The notes beneath the pieces are model-generated. The model did no database searches. It was not told the DNA's origin and saw only the letters and a program-made list of their open reading frames with translations. Shown piece after piece: positions 1 to 6,077 of a stretch of 15,314 bases of DNA. Source of the DNA: Cyanobacteria bacterium OH_SFB_17 (GTDB taxonomy: Bacteria > Cyanobacteriota > Vampirovibrionia > Gastranaerophilales > Gastranaerophilaceae). How positions within the stretch are numbered: position 1 is the first letter of the stretch; each line of letters opens with the position of its first letter. The DNA lies in assembly GCA_023395735.1 (NCBI GenBank), contig JAEWYI010000119.1:1-15314 (forward strand). The letters run 5' to 3'. The translations under genes and the position numbers were made by a program.

Positions 1-22
1 ATGAAGTTCCTTTTTTGTTGCA

Positions 23-625
23 CTAGATAATCCTTATCCCTAACAGTTGTGCAAGTTCAACGGCTTGCATTGGATTAACTTTCGCATCTTTTATTTCTTT
101 AAAAGTATCGGAGATAGCAATGCCCTCGATAATACAACCTGACAGGTCAATTCCTTTTAGTTTCGTATTTAAAAAATTTACTCCTGAAAAATTAACGAAT
201 TTAAGCGTAGGTCGTATAATTTTCACTTCAGGGAAATAGGCTTCTGTGAAATCACAATTTGTAATAACAAGATATTCCAATAAAGCCCCAGAGAAATCTG
301 AATATCTAAAAACACTGTCTTCTAAATATGTTTCTTTTAAATGGCTCTGATTAAATTTACTCCCGTCACCTTTGCACTCGAGAATTTTACAATTTTTCCA
401 ATAGCTGTTTGTAAAAACACAATTTGCAAAATTACAGTTATCAAAAACGGTGTTATAAAACTCGGCTTTAGTAAAATCGCAATTAATAAACTTGCACCTT
501 GTAAAGTTTACAAATGAAAATTCAATTTTAGATATATCACTATCAGAAAGAACCTCTTTTTCAAAGCTTCCTTTTGAGATATAATTTTCATCTTCTTTTG
601 CTGCTGTAATTGTATTTTCGAGCAT
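23..625 (-). CDS. Pentapeptide-repeat protein, Qnr-like
   Basis: The 200-residue protein is built from five-residue repeats with a central Phe or Leu. They run from about residue 36 to 80 (FVNFT, CKFIN, CDFTK, AEFYN, TVFDN, CNFAN, CVFTN) and again from about 101 to 170. Such repeats fold into a right-handed quadrilateral beta helix. A non-repeat C-terminal helix (residues 183-197, VNPMQAVELAQLLGI) resembles the dimerisation tail of Qnr/MfpA-type proteins, some of which mimic DNA and protect gyrase from quinolones. The length is close to Qnr (about 215). The ATG at 625 has only a weak ribosome site (GTGGA). Family membership is clear; gyrase protection is an inference, since many pentapeptide proteins have no known role. 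The gene stands alone on the minus strand, and no clear terminator is visible in the 22 bases left in the window. Confidence 0.85.
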   Translation of the reverse strand: MLENTITAAKEDENYISKGSFEKEVLSDSDISKIEFSFVNFTRCKFINCDFTKAEFYNTVFDNCNFANCVFTNSYWKNCKILECKGDGSKFNQSHLKETYLEDSVFRYSDFSGALLEYLVITNCDFTEAYFPEVKIIRPTLKFVNFSGVNFLNTKLKGIDLSGCIIEGIAISDTFKEIKDAKVNPMQAVELAQLLGIRII

Positions 626-748
626 TATTCCACAATTATTACCTATAACTATTATAATATTATATAATGAACAAACCTATGCCACATTAAACATTTTTAA
701 GTTCAAGTATATTGGACTCTGCCGATTTAACTTTAAGTAGTATATCTC

Positions 749-847
749 TAATTATCAAGCAAGGGTGGGCAAAGCTTGCAGGATTGTACGGCTTGACTTT
801 TATTTACTATTTTGTCCACCATAATTGCTACTTGCTCTTGATAATTA
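749..847. repeat. Long imperfect inverted repeat, MITE-like
   Basis: The left arm (749-773) and right arm (811-847) can pair. The outer 15 bases, taattatcaagcaag, match the complement of 831-847 apart from two extra bases. The inner 10, ggtgggcaaa, match 811-820 with one G-U pair. A 10-base bulge (821-830) interrupts the right arm, and 37 bases lie between the arms. This accounts for most of the gene-free 626-857 stretch. There is no U-tract, so it is not a simple terminator. It could be a small non-autonomous mobile element, an extragenic palindrome or a structured RNA. Confidence 0.45.
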
Positions 848-857
848 ATATAAATCT

Positions 858-1826
858 TTACTGAAAATTAACGAAATAGTACAAATCAGCAGGAGAATTT
901 TCATTTATAGGTTTTTTCTTCCAAAGTTTTATCGCCATTTGGGCTGGGAGCGTCATCGGGGCTCTGAAGAATAGGTAATCTTGGTAAGGGGAGGCATTAT
1001 TACATCCTCCGTTGTAGCCACAGCTTCCGCCCGTGTGAATAAAATCTTGTAACTGTTGCACTCCAGTTGACAAGTTATTTACATGTTCTCCGTAAGATAT
1101 ATTTTGGGATGAATATGCATAAGCATAATTGTATCCAAAATCGCGTGCATTAACGCATTCAAAGACTAGGTCGCCAACTCCACCTTCGATTCGAAAAGTA
1201 TTGTCATCAAATAGCAATCCTAGATCTCTGTAATATCCTAATATATCATATGTTACATATATAGTTTTTTTACTAGGGTTTATTGAGATTGAAATAGGTT
1301 TAGCATAAATTTCTGATTGTTCATTTTTCCTAATATGTTTTATATATCCATTATTAATCCCAAAAAATAGTAGGGGATTGTTTATAAATCTTGATTCTTC
1401 CGAGCGCCCATCAATGCTTTGTTCTCCTGGTTCATTCGTTAATAATCCCCACCAAGGTTTATTGTCTTCAATTTGCCCAAAAACAATGTCAGATGGAGAA
1501 TAATCTGAAGGTAAAATTGTGGGCGTTTGAGCTGCATATTGTTTTCTTAAGTCAAAAATTTGCTTTTTTGTTAAAAAATCGAGCTCTGTTGGTTCGTTTA
1601 TTGCAACATTATAAATAGATGTGTCATTTTCGTTTAGAATTAAATTATTGACTCTAGTATCAATTTTAGTTCTGTTTTCAATATCATTGTAAGAAGAACT
1701 GTTTTGTTGATAAACATATATTCCCAAAGCTATTAAAAATATTATTAATAAAAAATTTTTTCTTTTCAAATCAAATAACCCAAATAGTAATTTTAAAATT
1801 CTAACAATTCTGTTCAGGAATTGCAA
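858..1826 (-). CDS. Membrane-anchored protein of unknown function
   Basis: I do not recognise a family. The 322-residue protein has a short basic N-terminus, one hydrophobic segment at about residues 24-40 (FLLIIFLIALGIYVY) without a signal-peptidase site, and then a long polar region, which suggests a single-pass inner-membrane anchor with an outward-facing domain. The body has a Trp-rich motif (PWWGLL, about residue 123), many aromatic residues and a Gly/Cys loop near the C-terminus (GGSCGYNGGCNN) whose two cysteines could form a disulfide. The predicted start is TTG at 1826 with no visible ribosome site; an in-frame stop lies a few codons upstream, so the true start could be this or an internal TTG at residue 20. 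It diverges from the MarR/efflux operon. That it is a real gene is likely because of its length and coherent composition. Confidence 0.6.
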   Translation of the reverse strand: MQFLNRIVRILKLLFGLFDLKRKNFLLIIFLIALGIYVYQQNSSSYNDIENRTKIDTRVNNLILNENDTSIYNVAINEPTELDFLTKKQIFDLRKQYAAQTPTILPSDYSPSDIVFGQIEDNKPWWGLLTNEPGEQSIDGRSEESRFINNPLLFFGINNGYIKHIRKNEQSEIYAKPISISINPSKKTIYVTYDILGYYRDLGLLFDDNTFRIEGGVGDLVFECVNARDFGYNYAYAYSSQNISYGEHVNNLSTGVQQLQDFIHTGGSCGYNGGCNNASPYQDYLFFRAPMTLPAQMAIKLWKKKPINENSPADLYYFVNFQ

Positions 1827-2098
1827 AAAATTAATAAATCTTTAATTAATAAGATAAAAAACGTGTTAAGTTGTTTGTTAGTCTACTTTGATGTGCTGAA
1901 GCTCATCTTACTTGCTATTAAATCTTTTATTATTTCAAATAAATATTTGTTTGAAATAATAAAAGATTATTCACACAACTCTGTAAATTACCATCTTGAT
2001 TTTTTAGATAAACATGATAATATAATATTGTTACAAATGAAACGCATTGTTTTTAAAACGTTTTACAACAGTAAATATCAGTTTGGAAAGGTTAATTA
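1827..2098. promoter_or_regulatory. Divergent intergenic region ahead of marR
   Basis: This 272-base gap separates the divergent membrane protein and marR. It holds a perfect 19-bp inverted repeat (1921-1939 and 1950-1968, 10-base loop), a possible promoter for marR (TTGATT at 1996-2001 and TATAAT at 2021-2026, spacing a long 19), a 10-bp palindrome aaaacgtttt (2055-2064) that could be a MarR operator, and a good ribosome site GGAAAGG before the ATG at 2099. An open frame with a TTG start runs through the region (1821-2099) but lacks a ribosome site and any recognisable domain, so I treat it as non-coding. Confidence 0.4.
1921..1968. repeat. Perfect 19-bp inverted repeat
   Basis: The arms aatcttttattatttcaaa (1921-1939) and its exact complement (1950-1968) flank a 10-base loop. 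All pairs are Watson-Crick but the stem is almost wholly A/T. No run of T follows on either strand, so a simple intrinsic terminator is unlikely. It may be a regulator binding site or an RNA leader structure for the marR operon, about 130 bases upstream of the marR start. Confidence 0.6.
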
Positions 2099-2557
2099 AT
2101 GAAGTATGAATTTTTTACAGATAGCATAATCTATCAAATGCAGCAAGCTACTGCATATTGTCTGGAAAAAGGTGATCAGTATCTAAAAGCTGTAAATTCA
2201 GGTTTGACGTTGGACCAATTTATTACGCTTGATGTTTTAGCCAATCAAGAAGGAATTTGTCAGATGGATTTGGCTAAAATAATTTTGAAAGATAGAGTTT
2301 ACACAAGTAGACTTGTCAATGTATTAGAGGAAAAAGAACTTATTGATAGAAAGCTTGAAACCAAAGGCAAAAGATTGGTTAAAAAATTATATCTTACAGA
2401 TGAAGGTAAAAATTTGCATTTAGAAATTAAAAATGATTTAGAAGTTTCATTTAATGAAGTCTTTTCTGAAGTAACAGACGAAGAACTTAGATCAATAAGC
2501 CAAGGCATAATGAAATTAAAGAATTGCATTAGTAAATTTACAATAATGCCATTGTAG
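2099..2557 (+). CDS. MarR-family transcriptional regulator
   Basis: The 152-residue protein has the size and layout of MarR proteins: N-terminal dimerisation helices, then a winged helix-turn-helix with helix QMDLAKIILKD (about 55-65), recognition helix RVYTSRLVNVLEEKEL (66-81) and a basic wing IDRKLETKGKRLVKKLYL (82-99), followed by a C-terminal dimerisation helix. MarR proteins are usually repressors that release DNA on binding small phenolic or drug-like ligands or on oxidation. The ATG at 2099 has a strong ribosome site (GGAAAGG). The efflux pump starts 45 bases downstream on the same strand, so the regulator most likely controls its own operon with the pump. The ligand cannot be told from the sequence. 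Confidence 0.93.
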   Translation: MKYEFFTDSIIYQMQQATAYCLEKGDQYLKAVNSGLTLDQFITLDVLANQEGICQMDLAKIILKDRVYTSRLVNVLEEKELIDRKLETKGKRLVKKLYLTDEGKNLHLEIKNDLEVSFNEVFSEVTDEELRSISQGIMKLKNCISKFTIMPL

Positions 2558-2602
2558 TTTTTTAATGTAAATAAATATATAATCTAATAAAGGATAATTA
2601 TA

Positions 2603-4183
2603 ATGACTACAGCAAAGACACAAACAGAATGGATTCCAACGATAAATCCGTGGTTAACAACAATCGCAGTTATGACAGCTACTTTTATATTTGTATTGGA
2701 CTCAACAATTGCCAATGTTGCGCTCCCACACATGGCTGGAACTTTTTCATCCAGCAACGAAGAATCCATGTGGATTTTGACTAGTTATATCATTGCGAGT
2801 GGAATCGTATTACCTTCTGTCAACTGGTTTAGCCATATTTTTGGTCGACAATCATTTTTTATTGCTTGTATCATAATCTTTACTCTATCCTCTTTGCTTT
2901 GTGGTTTGGCTAACACTATGGAACAGATGATTTTAGCAAGAATCTTGCAGGGGCTTGGTGGTGGTGCATTGATGCCTATTTCGCAAGCAATTATGATGGA
3001 AAGTTTTCCAAAAGAAAAACGCGGTTTAGCTATATCAATTTTTGGGATGGGGGTTGTAATTGCGCCGATTATTGGGCCGGTGCTTGGTGGTTTTTTGACA
3101 GATACTTTTTCTTGGCGTTGGATATTTTTTATTAATATTCCATTTGGTATTTTTTCAATTATTTGTTCAAAAATATGGATTGAAGATCCACCATATGCAA
3201 AAAAACAAGGTTTTAAAAAAATTGACTATGTAGGATTTTCTTTTTTAATTGTTTGGCTTTCAACTTTGCAAGTTGTACTTGATAAGGGAAATAATGTAAA
3301 TTGGTTTGAAGCTGATTGGATATGTTGGTTAAGCGCCATTTCTATTTTTTCTTTTATCGGATTTGTGTATTCTCAAATTACAAAAAAGGATGCAATCATA
3401 GATTTAAGTATTTTTAAAGATAAAAATTTTACATTTGGCACAATTGTTCTCGTAGTTGTAAATGCAATTTTATACGCTTCGACCGCAATTTTACCTTTGT
3501 TTTTGCAAAATTTACTTGGATATAGCGCTTTTTTAAGTGGATATGCGATTATGCCAAGGGGGGTTGGAGCAATACTGGGTGTGGTTTTTGCCGGTGCATT
3601 TTCAAATAAAATTGATGAAAGATTATTGGGGGCCTTTGGTTTATTATTTATGGGGATAGCCGGAATTATGTTTGGTTTTTTAAGTCTGCAAATTTCAATG
3701 ATAAATATTATTATACCTAATTTACTTTTCGGGCTAGGAATGTCGCTTTCGTTTATTCCCCTTACCACTTTGTCTATGAATACATTAAGCAATACTCAGA
3801 TGACAAATGCAAGTGGAATACAAAGTTTGGTGAAAAACATTGGAGGTGCTGTTGGTACGTCTATTGTTTCGACAATGCTTTCAAGATTCGCGCAGATGCA
3901 TCAGCACAGTATGGTCAAGCATTTAAGTCAGCTTAATCCGGTTTTTCAGGCAAAAGTTCATGGAGCAACTATGGCACTTGCTCAATACATGCACATATCT
4001 GTTGCTGAGACGAAGTCCAATTATCTTATGTATGTAGAACTGCTGAAACAATCTAATTTGTGGGCATTTATAGATACATTTAGAATATTTGGGTTGGTTG
4101 CTCTTTTGGTAATTCCGATTATTTTTATGATTGATAAAGCAAAACATGATCCTGATAACGAACATATTGCGGTTATGCACTAG
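2603..4183 (+). CDS. EmrB/QacA-family multidrug efflux MFS transporter (DHA2)
   Basis: The 526-residue inner-membrane protein matches the 14-helix DHA2 drug:proton antiporters in length and motifs. It has LDSTIANVALP in the first helix (residues 32-42), a motif A-like loop ending FGRQ (about 80-83), GLGGGALMPISQAI (117-130), the antiporter motif C region APIIGPVLGGF (154-164) and WRWIFFINIP (171-180). These proteins export hydrophobic drugs, dyes or bile salts using the proton gradient. AAGGA at 2590-2594 is well placed before the ATG at 2603. It follows marR in the same direction, the common arrangement for a ligand-induced pump. No EmrA-type membrane-fusion partner or outer-membrane channel is in the window, so it may work alone or with a partner elsewhere. 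The substrate is unknown. Confidence 0.93.
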   Translation: MTTAKTQTEWIPTINPWLTTIAVMTATFIFVLDSTIANVALPHMAGTFSSSNEESMWILTSYIIASGIVLPSVNWFSHIFGRQSFFIACIIIFTLSSLLCGLANTMEQMILARILQGLGGGALMPISQAIMMESFPKEKRGLAISIFGMGVVIAPIIGPVLGGFLTDTFSWRWIFFINIPFGIFSIICSKIWIEDPPYAKKQGFKKIDYVGFSFLIVWLSTLQVVLDKGNNVNWFEADWICWLSAISIFSFIGFVYSQITKKDAIIDLSIFKDKNFTFGTIVLVVVNAILYASTAILPLFLQNLLGYSAFLSGYAIMPRGVGAILGVVFAGAFSNKIDERLLGAFGLLFMGIAGIMFGFLSLQISMINIIIPNLLFGLGMSLSFIPLTTLSMNTLSNTQMTNASGIQSLVKNIGGAVGTSIVSTMLSRFAQMHQHSMVKHLSQLNPVFQAKVHGATMALAQYMHISVAETKSNYLMYVELLKQSNLWAFIDTFRIFGLVALLVIPIIFMIDKAKHDPDNEHIAVMH

Positions 4184-4231
4184 ATATTCATTAAACATTT
4201 TTTTAACTAATACAAAAATTTAAGAATTAAA

Positions 4232-4281
4232 AAAAAATGGGCCCGGCTGGATTCGAACCAGCGACCAAAGGATTATGAGTC
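4232..4281. repeat. attL: 50-bp direct repeat, 3' half of tRNA(CAT)
   Basis: These 50 bases are identical to 15053-15102. They comprise six A, the discriminator base, the whole acceptor 3' strand, T-arm, variable loop, anticodon loop and the inner end of the anticodon stem of the tRNA at the right end. After base 4281 the two copies diverge and no 5' half of a tRNA follows, so this is a tRNA fragment left by integration rather than a gene. Confidence 0.9.
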
Positions 4282-4340
4282 GTGTTTAACCTTTTCTCAG
4301 AATGCGGTTATAGCTTTTGTTTCAGGATTTTAATTCTTGT

Positions 4341-4388
4341 TTGTGTAATATTTTGTGTAATTTTTAACGTATTGTGTAGAGGTGTAAT
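4341..4388. repeat. Repeated TTGTGTAAT motifs near attL
   Basis: Two exact copies of ttgtgtaat (4341-4349, 4353-4361) are followed by two partial ones, ttgtgtag (4372-4379) and ggtgtaat (4381-4388). The 15-mer ttttgtgtaattttt at 4351-4365 recurs in the same orientation at 14920-14934 by the other end of the island. Repeats just inside both ends suggest arm-type binding sites for the integrase or an excision factor. The rest of the gap 4184-4441 shows nothing else I can support. Confidence 0.45.
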
Positions 4389-4441
4389 ACCCCCTGAAAT
4401 TCATACTGTAAAAACCTATTTGTAAAATTTGTTTTAAATAT

Positions 4442-4759
4442 TTACACTTTAAACAAAGCCATTTTGAATTTGGTTTTAGCTTCAAGTCCGTGAGGTTCAC
4501 CTTTAGGCATCAATATAATATCACCCTCTTTAAGGTCAAACTTTTCGCCTGAAATTGTAATCTCAATTTCACCTTCTACCGCTTGCACCACCGCATCAAC
4601 AGGTGCAGAATGTGATGCTATTGATTGTCCTGCATCAAAAGCAAACAGAGTTAGCGAACTATTAGTATTGTTGGTAATCGTCTTACTTACTATTGAATTT
4701 TCTTGATATTCTATACTGTTTTTAAGGTTCAAAACCTTTTTAGCAAATGTATTTGTCAT
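4442..4759 (-). CDS. Small cupin-domain protein
   Basis: The 105-residue protein is a single conserved-barrel cupin. The start at 4759 is chosen because GAAGGAG sits seven bases upstream; a longer frame starting at 4819 would overlap the preceding gene and add 20 residues unlike any cupin. Cupin motif 2 is clear (GDIILMPKGEPHGLEA, residues 79-94, with His90). Motif 1 (AGQSIASHSAPVDAVVQAVEG) keeps one His (His50), but the second metal-binding His of the usual HxH is Ala, so metal binding may be altered or lost. Small cupins act as dioxygenases, isomerases or ligand sensors; the reaction cannot be assigned. It begins 19 bases after the hemerythrin gene and is the last gene of that operon, so a role in redox or NO stress is inferred from context only. 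Confidence 0.85.
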   Translation of the reverse strand: MTNTFAKKVLNLKNSIEYQENSIVSKTITNNTNSSLTLFAFDAGQSIASHSAPVDAVVQAVEGEIEITISGEKFDLKEGDIILMPKGEPHGLEAKTKFKMALFKV

Positions 4760-4778
4760 AAATTTTCTCCTTCTATTT

Positions 4779-5528
4779 CTACTTCTCAGGTGTAAAACAG
4801 CAATAGCCGATTTTATCACATGCTTCTTTTAACCTTGTCCAATCATCAGAATTTTTAATTACTTCCAACGATGTCGGATAAAGAATGTTATTTTCTTTGA
4901 AAATATGGTCTCTTAATGTCATAATCAAAAGTTTTGAAGAAGCGTTTAATCTATTTTTAAACTCTGTAAAATCTATATTGGCGGCATCTTTAGCAAGGTC
5001 TTGAACATCGTGTTTGTATCTTCTCAAATCTTCATGTTCCATAACCATAATCCTTGTCGGTCCTGTAACACCTCTACCTTCAACTTCTGGGAATAGAACT
5101 TGTTCTTCTCTTTGGTGATGCGGTTCTGCTCCAATCAGATGTTCGGCTATATCTAAAAGTTTAGCAAATACTTCATTATTTGAGTCGTAAGCATCTAACT
5201 TTTGAACTTCTTGATTTGTTTCTTCAAGCTTATCAAGGAAGTTTAGTATGACTTCATGCTCTTTTACCAATGTATCTATGACATGCCCTACTTCAAGGTT
5301 GCTTGTCATTTTTTCAAGTTCGCCTTTTAACATTTCCATATGCATCGAGCAAAGATGTCTTAAATCCTCTGGTGCCATTCCTGCTTGTATGAGTTTTTGT
5401 TCGGCTAATGACAGTTCTGTCGGGTCAACTTGAGCAAGAAATTCTTGTGCTTCTTCTCTCACCGCATCAGGACTTTCGCCTGAGTTTAATCTTTCAAGTA
5501 TTTCTACTAATTTATCTATTTTGTCCAT
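4779..5528 (-). CDS. DUF438 and hemerythrin HHE-domain protein
   Basis: The N-terminal 75 or so residues look like DUF438 (repeated acidic helices, GMAPEDLRHLCSMH at 50-63), followed by a hemerythrin-like four-helix bundle at about 83-222. Likely di-iron ligands are His91, His138 and Glu142 (HQREE), His165 and His208 with Glu212 (HIFKE). DUF438-HHE proteins often carry a further PAS domain; this 249-residue form has none and ends in a short tail with a Cys pair (GYCC). Hemerythrin-like proteins bind O2 or NO at a di-iron site and, in the RIC/YtfE group, help repair Fe-S clusters damaged by NO. AAAGGAGG lies just upstream of the ATG at 5528. It is 12 bases after the HD gene and 19 before the cupin. 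Its place beside hcp supports a nitrosative or oxidative stress role; which chemistry it performs is not shown by the sequence. Confidence 0.9.
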   Translation of the reverse strand: MDKIDKLVEILERLNSGESPDAVREEAQEFLAQVDPTELSLAEQKLIQAGMAPEDLRHLCSMHMEMLKGELEKMTSNLEVGHVIDTLVKEHEVILNFLDKLEETNQEVQKLDAYDSNNEVFAKLLDIAEHLIGAEPHHQREEQVLFPEVEGRGVTGPTRIMVMEHEDLRRYKHDVQDLAKDAANIDFTEFKNRLNASSKLLIMTLRDHIFKENNILYPTSLEVIKNSDDWTRLKEACDKIGYCCFTPEK

Positions 5529-5540
5529 TTTAAACCTCCT

Positions 5541-6032
5541 TTAGTTTAAATACATTGTTTCTAATAATTTTTTACCGTACGCTGTTTTGAAGTATCTTTC
5601 TTCAATATGTTCCGCTTGTTCTTTTGAAAGCCCATCTTCAAAAATATTAACTAAAAAATCAGCTTCTATTAAAATCTGGTAATCAATACCTTCTATATTG
5701 TCGTAGCTATGATGATTAGCAATTAAAAAGCTAACCCTATCTATCAAACCTTGTTTAAAATCCAACTCTGAAAGCATCTTTTGAGCAACAGCAGGACCTT
5801 CTTTTTCTTGATACTTCCCCGATGTTGAGTTGTATTTTTCTAAACTTATTTTTATCCCGATATCGTGAACAATTGATGCAACAGAAACAATCTGAATAAT
5901 ATCTTCTGAAAGGTTTTCATTTTCAGCAATCAACTTTGCAAAGGAATACACCTTCAAAAAGTGGTTAATTCTTTTAGTGCATCCCATCTCATATTCAATC
6001 ATTGTATCTATCAGTTTTATTAATTTATTCAT
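5541..6032 (-). CDS. HD-domain phosphohydrolase-like protein
   Basis: The 163-residue protein has the HD superfamily metal-binding pattern: His24 (RINHFLKVYSFA), His56-Asp57 (SIVHDIGIK), a His pair at 107-108 (ANHHSYD) and Asp125 (IEADFLV). HD proteins hydrolyse phosphate esters of nucleotides, including signalling nucleotides; the substrate is unknown. The start at 6032 is chosen because AGAGG precedes it, whereas a start ten codons upstream at 6062 would place the terminator hairpin after hcp inside the coding region. It follows hcp by 45 bases, across that terminator, and is 12 bases before the hemerythrin gene, so it heads a three-gene run HD-hemerythrin-cupin. HD proteins of this compact type are seen beside hcp in other anaerobes (from memory, not checked here). 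Confidence 0.88.
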   Translation of the reverse strand: MNKLIKLIDTMIEYEMGCTKRINHFLKVYSFAKLIAENENLSEDIIQIVSVASIVHDIGIKISLEKYNSTSGKYQEKEGPAVAQKMLSELDFKQGLIDRVSFLIANHHSYDNIEGIDYQILIEADFLVNIFEDGLSKEQAEHIEERYFKTAYGKKLLETMYLN

Positions 6033-6045
6033 TTTGACCTCTGTG

Positions 6046-6070
6046 AAAATAAAAGGGGGCAAATGCCCCC
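6046..6070 (-). terminator. Intrinsic terminator after hcp
   Basis: On the minus strand a perfect 6-bp G/C stem (GGGGGC, loop ATTT, GCCCCC) is followed directly by TTTTATTTT. It begins eight bases after the hcp stop codon and ends before the HD gene's ribosome site. It probably reduces transcription of HD-hemerythrin-cupin relative to hcp, unless a promoter lies in the few bases between, which I cannot see. Confidence 0.85.
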
Positions 6071-6077
6071 GCTAATT

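Noticed and set aside
1821..2099. 92-codon plus-strand ORF ending at the marR start codon
   Set aside because: It needs a TTG start with no usable ribosome site, overlaps the divergent gene's start, contains the 19-bp palindrome and shows no recognisable domain.
4238..4300. A second tRNA gene at the left end
   Set aside because: Only the 3' half is present; after 4281 the sequence cannot form the 5' half of the anticodon stem, D arm or acceptor stem.
4442..4819. Longer start for the cupin at 4819
   Set aside because: It would overlap the hemerythrin gene by 41 bases and add a non-cupin basic extension, while 4759 has a strong ribosome site.
5541..6062. Longer start for the HD protein at 6062
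   Set aside because: It would place the hcp terminator hairpin within the coding region and has no ribosome site; 6032 does.
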